From contig JAILWY010000006.1 in the NCBI GenBank assembly GCA_022113835.1, positions 3,658,001 through 3,722,000 of the forward strand: a DNA stretch of 64,000 nucleotides. Direction: 5' to 3'. Source of the DNA: Atopsyche davidsoni. Lineage: Eukaryota; Arthropoda; Insecta; Trichoptera; Hydrobiosidae. Positions 38,043-49,973 of the stretch are shown piece after piece. The notes beneath the pieces are model-generated. The model saw nothing but the letters and a program-made list of their open reading frames with translations. It searched no databases and was not told where the DNA came from. A program made the position numbers and the translations under genes. The number at the start of each line of letters is the position of its first letter. Within the stretch, counting starts at the first letter, position 1.

Positions 38043-38175
38043 TCGGAACGAGGCAACAATCGGGACACTGCATTAGCAGCCCGCATCTTTAACTCTAATT
38101 TTCTTCGGAACGAGGCAACAATCGGGACACTGCATTAGCAGCCCGCAACTGTAACCTAAATTTCTTCGGAACGAG
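38043..38175. repeat. 62-bp tandem duplication
   Basis: The 43-bp stretch starting TCGGAACGAGGCAACAATCG is identical at 38043-38085 and 38105-38147, period 62, and a third partial start (TCGGAACGAG) lies at 38166-38175. Perfect identity of the core implies a recent duplication within otherwise decayed sequence. Confidence 0.85.
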
Positions 38176-38863
38176 AATATACTGGATCCTGTTTGACGGT
38201 TAGAGGAAGTTGTCAAAAGCGACTAAAATTCTTTACATTCTCGTATCAACGGATCGCACTTCTAATTCTTCGATCGGATTTGTTTGATTTTACTCAAGAT
38301 AATATCCTGCTCGTCTTCAGTTAAATATTTGGACGAAAGGGTTCACCTTTCAGTCGGAGTTTGTACGCGAAAATAGCTTCCTCGATTTAGTTTGGTGCAG
38401 AAGGGATCGCAGGGGCTCTCTTGACAATCCAACCTTAAGTTGTTCTGTTCGGAGAGATTCCCATAGGGGTAGGAGACAGTCAAATCCATTGACCGTCACG
38501 GAGGCGATCATCGTAGGTAGGGGAGTGGCGGTCTGTTACCGAACCTTCCCATCTACTTTAACCTCACGGGATTGTAAAATAAATTTCAAAACAAACAAGT
38601 CCGAAAAACTAAAATTAAGGTTTATATTTTAAGAGTAGTCATAGTAATCGTTAACATTGGGTTAGGTCAGTTTAGACGTGACCTCCTTCAAGGGAGTCAG
38701 TATTATTACTATTTTACGTTTAAGACGGTTAGTTATTTAAGTTACGGTAGAGTCCGAGTCATTTCTAGCTTCACTAGAAATCGATAAGGATTCGGAGCGG
38801 TCCTCTTCCTCTTAGATTTAAGGTCTAAAAGGTCGGGAACGTCACAGTATGTCAGTTGTAACA

Positions 38864-39534
38864 AAATAATTTAAAAAATCAATTATTTTCAGAGCTCATA
38901 ATTTTAAGGAATAATCAAAATCTTATTAAATGACTGAAACTCAGCTCACTGAAAAATAAACAATAATCGGCGGCATCCGGTAATATTCATATTATTTCGA
39001 TATTTCAATTATTACTGACGCCATTTCAAGGCTTAATATTGGCTGTCAAGAGAATTTAATGAATTTTAACCGAAATTCTCCAAGAAGTACATCTTTACAT
39101 AGTAAAGGGAACCAAAGGGTCTGCCCGGCTTCCCAGTAATTGAACCGTTTAGAAAGAAGGTCGGTGGGAGGGTCCATTTACTAATAGACGGCGACGAGGC
39201 AATTCTTTTAAAATCAACATTTTAAATTATTTTGTAACGGTTTTATTTTACCTGCAGTAAAAAAGGTCCGTACTTTTGGGATCAAGATAGTCTGGGTTCA
39301 CCAGGTGAAGTAAATTAACTCTATTGAAATAGGTTTCAGTATTTTTTGTTGTTTTGTTTTTGTAAGCCTTGGTTTTGAAATTCATTATTATTTATTTAAT
39401 GTACATACGAAGGTGGATTCATGCAATAACATGAAAAATGAATTAAAGTAATTCAAATAAAAACGAAGCATATTTAACTTTTTACTAATATGATCAAAAC
39501 CGGAAGATTTCATGGTGCAACTTACATTTTAATG
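38864..39534. other. AT-rich non-coding stretch
   Basis: No element recognised up to the piggyBac-like target site. Confidence 0.5.
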
Positions 39535-39547
39535 TTAACCCTTTGCA

Positions 39548-39615
39548 CTCGAGAGGTGCGGATTCCGCACCACACGATGTAATGCCGCAACTCGAGAGGT
39601 GCGGATTCCGCACCA
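39548..39615. repeat. Subterminal repeat pair of the piggyBac-like element
   Basis: A 25-bp unit, starting CTCGAGAGGTGCGG, is present at 39548-39572 and 39591-39615, identical, period 43. Each holds the near-perfect palindrome GGTGCGGATTCCGCACC. Repeats just inside the terminal repeat are common in piggyBac elements and are thought to be transposase contact sites. Confidence 0.8.
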
Positions 39616-40048
39616 ATTTGCTTGGTGCGGAAATTCGATGTGCGGTGATAACTATTTATGGTTTTTTATCTGGTGACTTCTTGTTTAAGTTTATGTGATC
39701 TTGTTCTTTAAAGTTCGTTACTAAGCACTGCCCATATAATTTTACAAAGATCATGTTATCCCCCTTTCAAACTACGCTAGAATTTCTTATCCAAGATTAG
39801 TGCGGCACCATAAAGCGAACTGCATTTTTGGTCTCAGTTCGACCTTGACAGCCATGGCAAAATGACTAGATGTGTACCTACCTAATCAACCCATATATTT
39901 TTTCTTATCGTAATCATTCATTTGAGGGTCCTTATTTGCTTAAACTTATATTGCACTGAAGAATAGACTTTTTTCTCCCTCACAATATCAATAACCTTTC
40001 CATTCACTTATCGTACCATTATTTTGTTTGCTTTATAATATATAATAA

Positions 40049-40429
40049 TATTATGATAATGTGTATCTCACTAAACAGCTGAGAGGAGAACAGCCGCTTA
40101 ATCACTTGCGGTATATGAAAACCTTAGTTCGGCAATTGACTGGAGATTTTCGTCAGACACGTGCTAGAGCTTCACTTCAACCTGCGATTCCGAAAATCCG
40201 CCTAAGTGGAAGGCTGCATAACATTATAACAGGAGTTAGGAAGAATTACAAAGTCTGTTCTCAAAAAAATAAACCCGGCAAAAGACATCAAACGACATAC
40301 TTTTGTGATACTTGTCCCGAAAAGCCGGGCATGCATCTCGGCAATTGTTACATGAAATATCATACAAAGCAAAATTACAAAGACTTATGTTTACGAACCT
40401 ATCTTCGTAAAGATGTAAATATACATTAA
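40049..40429 (+). pseudogene. piggyBac-like transposase, C-terminal remnant
   Basis: Encodes about 122 residues corresponding to the end of a piggyBac transposase: a basic linker with a LRGEQPLNHLRYMK segment, then a cysteine-rich domain with CDTC, KPGMHLGNCY and YHT at roughly residues 73-106. Such C-terminal domains bind zinc and recognise the terminal repeats. The RNase H-like catalytic core that carries the three aspartates is absent, and there is no ATG: the open frame begins after a stop at 40046-40048 and the first plausible start is GTG at 40061. It cannot cut DNA. It could be a passive relic or, if fused to another exon, a DNA-binding domain. Confidence 0.88.
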
Positions 40430-40571
40430 ATATTAAAATTAAAAAAATTATGTGTCAATTTGTGTGTGTGAACATTTTAAGTTAGAGGTAAAAAATTCAC
40501 CGAAAGTGACACGAAACGCTTCGAGTTGCTGATTAGTCCGCGCGGAAACGGTCTCGAGCGCAAAGGGTTAA

Positions 40572-40925
40572 TATATACATTTTTATAGCAATTGAAAATA
40601 TGAAAACTTATTTTAATTAAGAGTCTTTAAATATGAATAAATGGATGGTAATTTAATTTATGACAAAAAAAAAATGCAACGTAGAAGTGGCGTGACAGGT
40701 TTTGAAGTAGTTTTAATACACTTTCTTACATTTTTGCTTAAAATAAAAATTTAAAAAAACTGCGTTGATCTGCCTATTGCAAATAGTTCGTTTTCTGGAT
40801 CAAAAATATGCCTTACAGGCGTTGATAAGTTGGAATTACATTGTATATTGTTTAGGCGAGTGGATTATGTCGATACTGGCTAAAGTAGTACGTATAAAGT
40901 ATGAGCATAAGTTTTATGTATTTGA
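40572..40925. other. AT-rich non-coding stretch
   Basis: No feature recognised. Confidence 0.5.
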
Positions 40926-41207
40926 GTATCAAGCCATACGACGAGTCAGTGCAAATCTGTTACTTGGGTGCTCCCACCCCAGGGGTTGCCTCCTCGCGCT
41001 GAACAAAACAAAGCTGGAGTGTTGCTTGCACAGTCGCTTGATGCTAACCTATTTACAGCGCCAACAACTCGGCCAGCCTATCACCACGACCCGCACAATA
41101 CCTGGCCGACACCCCTTCTGAGCAACAAGCTGCATATCTGCCATCCAAATGAACGTGTTCAAAAACAGTGGTGCGGAGTTGCAATTACATTTATTAAAAA
41201 TTACTAA
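40926..41207 (+). other. Candidate exon or decayed coding segment
   Basis: A 93-codon open frame, without ATG, that follows a stop at 40923-40925. It is GC-rich only at about 40970-41130. The product is unusually protein-like: it includes LPPQGLPPRAEQNKAGVLLA and a Pro/His-rich run with TTRPAYHHDP. The sequence GAGTCAG before TGCAAATCTG could serve as a 3' splice site. Codon choice is mixed rather than AT-driven. I recognise no domain. A second register is also open for 118 codons (40765-41121), so chance remains possible. Confidence 0.25.
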
Positions 41208-43999
41208 ATAAAATATTTAAAATACACTTATTTAAAATTAACCAACATTCTAATGAAATACTAGCAAGTGCACTGTATCGAAAGAAATAATAAGATGTTT
41301 CATTCAATAATTAATTTAATTAAAACTAGCAAGCAAAGCTACACTTTCACGACTATCACGGCCCGATGTTCTGATAAATTGGACTACAAAAATATGTAAC
41401 TAAGCGAAAATTTAAATCTTTTTATGCAAATGCGGAATCAAAGTACCTAGTTTTTACAAAATGAGTAAAGCTTTTATTTGTAACTGAAGCAAAGCATAGC
41501 AAATTTCGGAAATAAAAATATTTACAAAACTATAGACGGCGTGATAGCAACAGTAATAAATAATGTAATGTTATGATAAAATTAGACCAATAAACGTAAA
41601 AGTTAGAACACGAAAAATGTTTAAACTCACAGTACGAATTTTAAGCACATTTGCGAGTAAATAGGGCAGTAGTTTAAAAGTAAAATTGTTAATGGTAACA
41701 TATCCAACAAACGTTTCTGTCGCAAAGAGGCCATAAAAGGGATCGTTTTCAAAACCACATGTTATGAGGGCAGCTGAATAAAGTTTAGGGGGAGGATTTT
41801 AAAACGCGACCATCTGCCAAAAAGCAGCATGATTGCACTAAAAAAACATATTCAATTAAAAGGCGGTTAGTATACAACTACTGGATATACTTTGTGCAGG
41901 TGAATAACTGTAATTGTACGATTCATGATTTATAGTCCATTGCGACTCGAAACCTAATGAGTAGGCGGAAAACTAGTATTTCTACTTGCAAGTCGTTTTC
42001 AAAATATGCGCCGATGTCCACTTTGTTTATTTCAAACGAGCCTTTAGGTGCAGCCAACTTAGCAGTATGAATTAACATAATACATTATTATTATACGCAG
42101 CATTTCCTTGCCAGTATTCAAAACCGATAATAAATAAAACATCCGTAGAAAGCGAGAATTCAAATGAAAAACACAAGTACTTTCGATACCAGATACTTGG
42201 TGATGCTAGCACAGTGAGGGTTTTTAAGAGAAAAATGCTTGTGTTACGATAGGAGCGATTTAAAATTCTAAGAAAATTTCGTCAGTTGTCTTCGTCACTA
42301 TAGTGTGATTTTTTCACCACAATAGTTAGATAATGGCAATTGCAGCTTATTTAAAATGTTTAGGGCTTTTTTAGATTTGCGCAATGACAATTTGTCATGA
42401 CTGAAAAAAACACAAACTTAAAACTCTAAATTTTACTAAATTGTTTAAATATTACGTCATCATATAAATCATGCAGTTTTAAAGCTATGAACAATCATTT
42501 GTTTCAAATAATGTAGAGCGTAAAATACTATTTATGCAACACGTTTCAGTGCTGGCATAACATAAGTCTAATAAAAACTGCAAGACTATTTTTGCTTGAT
42601 TAATTAACTATCTGTTCAAAAAAAAAAGTATCGGTTACTATTAATTAGCATATTAAAGTCAGGTAATAATCAATTTAAGATGACCACAGTATATTTGATA
42701 TTAAAACACGATGAAATCAATGATAGATCATTGTAAACATTTTCAAAAATTAAAATCAAATATGTTTATCAATACTTATTCGGCCACATAACAGATTTGG
42801 TTGCCACATTCAAATTTCAAGTGTCCGAAATTTAGGTTCATGTGAAAAAAAAGTAAATCTTTAATTGCAATTTAATAAAAGCATAAGATTATTAAACATG
42901 ACGCAGTTAGCGAGAACACTGAAGGTTGTTTTCTAAAAATATACAATTTACTTATTTAATTATCTCTTTTTAAGTGCTGCATGACCAAACTGTGTTTGAC
43001 TTACTTTACTACCAAAACGTTTTATTTTACAGGTGAACGCAGCGCCGTACATAAATATATATATATATGGATCACGCATCTTGATAAGCCAGGTGAGTGT
43101 TGGTGATTTACGTCATACGCCGGAATATGCGCATACGTCATCTCCGAGTTCCGTTACTCTCGATACTGCATAGATTATTATGCTTTTACGACGATCTGTG
43201 TGAAAGATACGTTCCGTGCATGTGACTGATGGAGGACCCGCGGGTGGAAGAGGTTGTTGTACCGAGTTGGTACACAATGTGAGGAAAGACCGTTTAAATG
43301 CATGATTTATAAACGTATTTGTCTAGGAGAGATATCAAACTCAGACTAAGAAGTATATATTCAACTGAGAATGTCTCCCACGACATTTAACAAACTGAAA
43401 ACAGAAACAAAGGATTACACGCTTAATCCTACTGAAAGATTACATTAAGGGTAAATTACATAATTTCTACAAAAGTATACGCATGCCTATTTATGATTTT
43501 TTAAGAACAAAGGTGCTTCTTACAATTTTATTTACCGTGTAACGGAATTAGACTATGAGTAACGAAACAGTGATAAAAAGATGCATGGTCTATTTTTTAA
43601 AATCTATTATATGTTGAAGACGGTGCCGCGATAGCTCGATGGTAAAATCAGAAGGACGTTAACCTGGTGGATGTGGGATGCAGACGGATGTCGGAAAGCG
43701 AACTGACGTAATCAACGATAAATTATAAGTTTTCTTAATGATTTAATCTGTTTTTTATGCCTCCTGACTTTTGGAATCCATTATATACACGTCTTACAGT
43801 TACAGTATGATAACTTATTTTATTTAAAGAAAACATAATTATTAGGCTGATAGTTATTTTACATAAAAATTATTTTTTTTTAAAACTCAAAAAAATTTAC
43901 TATAATATATTTTTGAATTGATAAATAATAATGTGAGCTGCAGCTTTTGAATCGAAAAGTAGCGAAATAGAGACGAAAAGTAAGAATGGTTAGAGCACA
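41208..43999. other. AT-rich non-coding stretch
   Basis: Holds a lone A-box-like sequence, TAGCTCGATGG, at 43632-43642 with no clear B box, possibly a SINE relic. A GC-richer patch lies at about 43090-43260 with repeated CATACG units. No exon was found. Confidence 0.45.
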
Positions 44000-44280
44000 T
44001 CTGCCTTGGGTCGCGCTGACAATCCTCCGCTCTCGCAGCACAGCCGACAGCCGCGGGGTCGGCATTTGGTTTTGGCAGTCCATACATCTGCCCGATCGTA
44101 GGAAGTATTTCCTCACAGGTGACAAGCTCGCCAGGTGGGTTTTATGATAAAATAGCAGCGCTTGTACGGCGCGGGGGCGTCCCGAGAACGTATGTGGCCT
44201 GCTCGGTATTGGGCGACGGCAAAATGCGATCTCCGGGTCATACGACACTATTATGTAGTTTACACGCACTGTGAAAGCCT
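44000..44280. promoter_or_regulatory. GC-rich island
   Basis: About 260 bp, with CCGCGGGGTCGG and CGGCGCGGGGGCGTCCCG. Overlapping minus-strand frames of 137 and 66 codons cross it in different registers and have no domain. Candidate regulatory element by composition. Confidence 0.25.
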
Positions 44281-46379
44281 TATTGCTTAGCATATAACTT
44301 CTAGGTTATATTTCTACTTTGCTTGGTCTTACTGAAAAAAGGGGATGTAAAGATATTTATTGAATAGTAATAGGTTAAGACGTGCTCGTCGTTTTTATTT
44401 ATATAAATATTGGTCTGTAAATATTGAAAAAGAAAAACAAAACGAGTTAAATAAAAAATATTTAGTCGATACGTTTGAGATGAAATTCAGTGCTATTCTG
44501 CTTGTGTGAAACGCAAGCCAAAGCCTATGGTAGCCTAAACTAGTTTTTTTTTTTTATTATTGATTTTGAAGTTTTAGGTGTTGGTTGTAATTGGTTTAAT
44601 TTTCAAGAACATATGTTATTGTTTTCAACGTTTCAAAAAAGAAATTATAAAACATGTAAAATTAAATACTCAAATCAATAAAGTTTCGAAAAATTACAAC
44701 TATTTATCAATAAAAAAATATTATATTAAAAAAAAATTTAAGTGGTTCGTATCCAATTTTTTTTTGGTCATCTTTTTTTAATTAATAAAAAATCTACCAT
44801 GCTTATAATAGTAATCAATAAATTTTGATAAACACCACAATTTTACTAATGCAACAGAAGAAGTTTAATGAAATGAAGAAAGTCGAGTAGTCGAGTACCA
44901 ATCAATATCACAGCGTGACTACTTAATATAAAATGAAAATGTTTATATTTATAAACAAAAACAACTGACATTTGAATGATTTGAAGTTGCGCAAAAGAAA
45001 ACCAAAAAATACTTAATGGTGTGAACGGGTTGCTTAAGTATTTTTTGTTGTTATTATCCGAGAGGTAGATTATGAATTAAATCTGACGTATTTTTTCAGC
45101 GAAGTGAGCACTTATTAATTAAAACTTCAGCTAAGCAGAGCAAACTACGCAAGAAAAAAACTGAACACAACAATTCAACAGCAAGTCGGAAATAAAAAGA
45201 AATACGAAGCATTCTGCGAAATGATCAATCGCCAACTTGAGATCGTCACGTACGTTTCGACGGCTGAAAATAAATGACTGCTGAGTTTAAATTCTTTGCA
45301 GATATTTTATTTCCGCCGACAGTGCGGCCGCGGACCGCCTTCTTGTATATGTTGTATTTTTGGTTGTATTTATTGTGATGCTGTGATGTAGGTTTATAGT
45401 TTTATTCGTCCAATAAGTCGGTAATGGCCTTAATAGCGAGCTGTCAGATGTTTTTCTTTTAAAAATTGAGGTTGCGCAACACTTTATACCATAATTTATG
45501 ACTGAACAGTGTTATTTTTTTTTATTTCGAAAATATATGCATAAGGAGGGAGTGCATAATAAATAGGCTTATTTATTAGGTAATCGGAAAGGTACACCTG
45601 GGTGACTTTGATTCTCACACAACAATACGATGTAACGGTCTGAAATTTGTTACCAAACCGCTTGTTTAAAAGTAGTAACGGATAAAATATACACCAAAGT
45701 TTACCGTTTTAATATCTTAATTTTTCAGAAATATTTTCACATCAAACTCATTCACTCAAAAGTATATATCATGGTTCTAGGTGTAATTATATAACTTACA
45801 TTGTGCTTCAAGCTTTTTCACAAGAAATAGAACTCACATCTGGTCATAGTCGTATACTCAAAACAGATAATATTTTGAGACACGGTAGGTGAAATATCGG
45901 CGGTAAAAGCTCAAAATTATTTTCACTATTACAAACTAGCTATCAAGAACGCTATTCTATTTATTAAATGCCAATTGCAATAAAATCTAATTCTCAACTA
46001 TTTAGCTCGAAAAAGGAACAGCATTGATTAAATGCTAACCTCTTTAGAATATGGCTCCCTAAAATAATGCTATGGGAGTTTCGTAAATTGGTAATTTTCC
46101 CTAGCAGATGTATGTTAATAATCTAAATCATTCCAGATCAAATAAACTTACGCGTGTCCAACAATATCGATTTGCAATGACGGAGATTCGATATTTCAAA
46201 CCTAGAGCTATGAATTGGAAATTGCATTACTATACCATATTGACATGTTAGTCCAAACTATTGAATTGATAACAAGCAATACAAACCTCACACCTTATCT
46301 ACAGTTGTGAGTTTCAAGGCTTCACTCAAATGTCTTGTAAAATATCCAAACAATCACGTGTGGGCACAAACATTAGAAT
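44281..46379. other. AT-rich non-coding stretch
   Basis: Only a short GCGGCCGCGG patch near 45325 interrupts it. No feature supported. Confidence 0.5.
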
Positions 46380-46560
46380 ACGGGCCGTGAATGAGAATCA
46401 AAACATTATGCAAGCAGTCCGGAGTCGTATCCGACCCGCCACGACAGCCGATGCTCGTCACAGATGATTTCATCAGAACAGGCCAGACTACACGACGCGA
46501 TGAATGGCGGGACTGATCGCGCGCAGGAGCGATGAACCCAAACAGGATACGAACTAAAAA
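46380..46560. promoter_or_regulatory. Small GC-rich island
   Basis: CpG-containing segment with GGAGTCGTATCCGACCCGCC and GATCGCGCGCAGGAGCGATGA. No coding frame. Function inferred from composition. Confidence 0.2.
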
Positions 46561-47029
46561 TTATAGTCATAATGACTTGTACAATACATATTATTTTTTA
46601 AACGAAACTCGTACCCTTATCTACTGCTGTTTTATAGAATAACCAAAATATATAAAAAAAGTTATTTTATGTTTTAGCTAAATTCTTCAGTTGTTGGGTG
46701 CTAGTCAAAAGACGTGTAAGTACTTTAAGGAATTACAAGTTATTGGGTCTGATTTCTTGCTAAAAGTATTAAATACAACAAACAAAAAAAAAAAATTAAA
46801 ATCGTTGCTGGATATAGATAATACCAAATACTAAACATTATAAGAGTTTAAAGTTTGCTAAAATATAAAAGTCTTAGACAAATATAGTGTTCTCTACAGA
46901 AAGCACACATGGATTTCATTAGTTTACTTGGCTGTTCGGTTTGATGAATCACAAATGACGTAGACTTTACATCAGTGCAAATTTAATAGCAGCATCTGTT
47001 CTAAGAGACTTCATATCATAATAATTGAG

Positions 47030-47290
47030 TATGTAGCTTTCTGGAACCGGTCCGCGGCACCGACTAGGTCATCCGCAGCCCCGCCGCTAAATCACACTCT
47101 CCGCTGACGCATGGCTCGCAATTAGCACATTTCACAAGTCGGCTGTGGCGCGCGAGGACCTCGATCCGGTGTGGCAGTCCACGGCGGAGTAGCACCTGGT
47201 GCCTAGAGATTGCTGGGGCACTGCGGAGAGGCTCCCGAGTGGGACGGGGCCCACTCCTCGGCCACAGCTGTGGAACTGTCTCCTACTTCA
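47030..47290. promoter_or_regulatory. GC-rich island with a palindromic E-box
   Basis: Contains CCACAGCTGTGG at 47262-47273, a perfect 12-bp palindrome centred on the E-box CAGCTG, and GCAATTAGC, a homeodomain-type core, near 47118. There is no continuous open frame, which makes a non-coding element more likely than an exon. Confidence 0.3.
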
Positions 47291-48049
47291 CAATCAGAAT
47301 AGAGATATTTAGACATCACTATCTTCAATACATTATGTTTCAAAGGCAGACCCGAATTAGTCTCCTAGGGAACTGGGATATTATTCTCTAAGCACAAATC
47401 AAAATGAAGGAACAATATTAAGCTCTTATAAGATTCGGTGACAGCTGACGTTTTTATTTATTCACAGTGGGTGTAGATAAATCTATATATAAAAATTGAT
47501 TAGGAGCAATGACAAAAATTAAAAACTAAGTAAAAGCAATAGCTGTACGTTAAAAAGTCATCAGATTATATGTAATTCGGTGCAATTCATTTATTTGCGT
47601 AATTGACGTTTTTTTCGCTTGGAAATAAGGAAAGATGAGTACAATTGCAAATAATATTTTTTAAAAATATTGTTGACCTCTTGAAGTATGAGTTTGGACA
47701 TTTAAGAAGTAGCCTTAATTTTAACCCATTTATTAAAAAAAACAATTTTTATTTTTGCACAAAATCTAACACGGGGTTGTATTTTTAGGTAAGTATTTTT
47801 CATCAGATGGGATGGCATGGCACATTTCAATCTCGAGCAGACACCTTCAGAACGCCAGTAAGCCTAGCATCGGATACAGTATCAAGCCATTCTATTATTC
47901 TGATATGTTTTATATATCATTTAAATTATGCAACAGATACAGTTCCTAGAAGCGAAAATCCATTTATATGAATTTTACAAAGAATACTGGTGATTATTCT
48001 ACTGCTAGCATATTTTTTACAACATACATTGTAGAAGCTCTATAAGCCG
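47291..48049. other. AT-rich non-coding stretch
   Basis: No feature recognised. Confidence 0.5.
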
Positions 48050-48176
<127 letters not shown>

Positions 48177-49584
48177 AAAATAAACTGATGGCAACAATAC
48201 CTAATGTACCTACATGAATTATTACAAAATTAAACATGCTATAATACGACTGTAAATCTTAGAAAAATACTCAGTTCAGCATATCTAGGACAAGAAATAC
48301 TCATGATTAAGAGTTAAATTACACTTTTGCGTAGAAATTACTCGAGCGATGTATAAAAACTACACAGATATTACGTTTGCTGTTGCATAGATAGTATAGC
48401 CGGGTATTTTGATAATTCAGTACATTCTAAGGAAATCCTTGGTTCTCATGACCAGAGATAATATAGCTGCGGAGTTAATGGATTCGGTCGCGGAGCTAAT
48501 ACGATTTACTCGAAAATCAAGAAGCTGAATCGGCAAACAATGAGGTCACCGCTAGACCAAAAGTGCCATCGACCATATTTCTGAGACAAAAAAGTCGAGG
48601 GCGTTTGTGTCAAAGCTAATTCGTGACAACTGAAAATTCTATATCTGCGCACACTTGCAACATTTTACTTGATATTTTTTGGGCTTTATAGTTGAAAGCT
48701 CCGTACTTAATCATCGGGCCGTCACTGTGTTTTAAAGTAAGATGAAATATAGCTCCATACTTCTTTAAAACATATTTTTAATTTACAGCCAAAACCAGGC
48801 AGATGTTTGTTTTCTCCAGTACCAGCTGTGTGTACAATATCACAACACTTCCTAGTATTTCGTGAGTACGTATCGTGAAATATGCTTAAAAACCGTATAA
48901 TTGTAAAGTGTTTGATAATATTATGCGAACTAAAACAATTTTAAAAAAATCGATTAGGAATGCAATTGAGATGTTCATGTTATCAAACTGTCTCGCTTTA
49001 AGTTTATCATGTTTTATTAAAAGCAAAAGATGATATTATTTGGCCTGTAAACACCTGCAAAAATAGAAAACCTCAGCATGAAAATCCACCCAGGGTATTG
49101 GAGATAATCTCACCGAAGGTTTACGAGAAAAGGACATTTTCTTTCACCTTTCCAAAGTGTGACAAATAAAAAATATTATTTTTGCTATCCGTTATACCCT
49201 TTACCTGAATTCAGAGTATCTATTTTGTATACCACAGCCTATAGAAAATATTTGTGGAGGAAAATCAACGAGGAAGCCTGATGTGATCCTGCCACGGATA
49301 ATAATGGCCCTACCATATAACAGAGTATTTTGAATTTGATGTTTGTGTATAATATATACACAGATGTAAATTCGTAGGTGCGCGTTGACTTTCCGATTCC
49401 TTTTCATAAACCCAGTTTATGAGAGAAATAAAGTTGAGGTTCAAGATATGGACTTTTAATAAAATTCTAGAATCACATTATAAATTTTTGAAATTTATTA
49501 GCTCTACCAAGTATCTACTGAAAGTATGATCATTGTATGAAATTAATTCTCAATGAGCTTAGTATTATTATTATTATATATATA
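48177..49584. other. AT-rich non-coding stretch
   Basis: No gene. Ends in short TTA/TA repeats that host the Helitron insertion. Confidence 0.5.
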
Positions 49585-49916
49585 CTAGTAATGTAGCCCG
49601 TCACAAAATGACGTATTTGATGAACGATGCGTCTTTTGTTTTTTTTGTAAAAGTTCTAAATTTGAAATTCTCGCGGTGAACGACATCTCGCGGCGAAGAA
49701 GTGAATCATATAATTCGTACATATTGAAATTCGCTAAAGCATATTTTAAAGTTTATGAATGAAAATATTATCCTATCGTCTTGAAATTCGGCACATAGCT
49801 GCGGAAAAATTTACTTAACTTATGTGCAAAAAATCAGCGTTGTATCTTTTAAGATATTCTATACAGAACGGAAAAATGAAACATACATACAAACACACAA
49901 TGGCTATTATTATAGT

Positions 49917-49919
<3 letters not shown>
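49585..49919 (-). mobile_element. Helitron-like non-autonomous element, copy 2 (335 bp)
   Basis: On the minus strand it starts TCTACTATAATAATAG, preceded by A, and ends CTAG, followed by T, with the same CGTCA/TGACG hairpin near the end as copy 1. The A|TC...CTAG|T junctions match the Helitron insertion rule exactly. It sits inside TA-rich DNA, (TA)n on one side and a TTA/TA tract on the other. Compared with copy 1, I count one substitution and an 8-bp shorter ACATACAAAC repeat over the full length, so both copies are young. Confidence 0.8.

Positions 49920-49969
<50 letters not shown>
49920..49969. repeat. TA microsatellite, about 50 bp
   Basis: Pure (TA)n directly abutting the Helitron 5' end; it may have been the insertion target or have expanded afterwards. 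Confidence 0.97.

Positions 49970-49973
<4 letters not shown>

Larger units (their letters stand above)
35521..38863 (-). mobile_element. Possible decayed retroelement or viral-derived insertion, family unknown
   Basis: Across about 3.3 kb the minus strand is A/C-rich and runs of open frame recur in changing registers: 37751-37410 (114 codons), about 37423-37250 (58 codons), about 37123-36974 (50 codons), with shorter runs near 38040-38380. A 21-bp sequence starting ACGTCACAGT recurs in direct orientation at 35492-35512 and 38839-38859 (18 of 21 identical), about 3.35 kb apart. That could be the remnant of terminal repeats, although similarity stops there. No protease, reverse transcriptase, integrase or polymerase motif was seen. 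C-rich composition itself lowers stop frequency, so coding history is unproven. Confidence 0.3.
39535..40571 (+). mobile_element. Non-autonomous piggyBac-like element, complete copy
   Basis: TTAA (39535-39538) is followed by CCCTTTGCACTCGAGA, and the right end, inverted, reads CCCTTTGCGCTCGAGA before TTAA at 40568-40571. This is a 16-bp terminal inverted repeat with one mismatch and the invariant piggyBac TTAA target. Element length without TTAA is 1029 bp, against about 2.4 kb for full piggyBac elements. Only the 3' part of the transposase gene remains, so most of the gene, including the catalytic DDD domain, was lost by internal deletion. Subterminal repeats lie at the left end. Mobilisation would need a transposase supplied from elsewhere. 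Confidence 0.93.

Noticed and set aside
38043..38175. CRISPR-like repeat
   Set aside because: It is a simple tandem duplication of 62 bp with no variable spacers, in a eukaryotic context.
35492..38859. Calling the skewed block an LTR retrotransposon outright
   Set aside because: The terminal similarity is limited to 21 bp, and no primer-binding site, polypurine tract, RT or integrase was found.
43880..44293. 137-codon minus-strand frame
   Set aside because: Half lies in AT-rich DNA with Phe/Tyr/Ile bias, half in a GC-rich island; no domain or start context.
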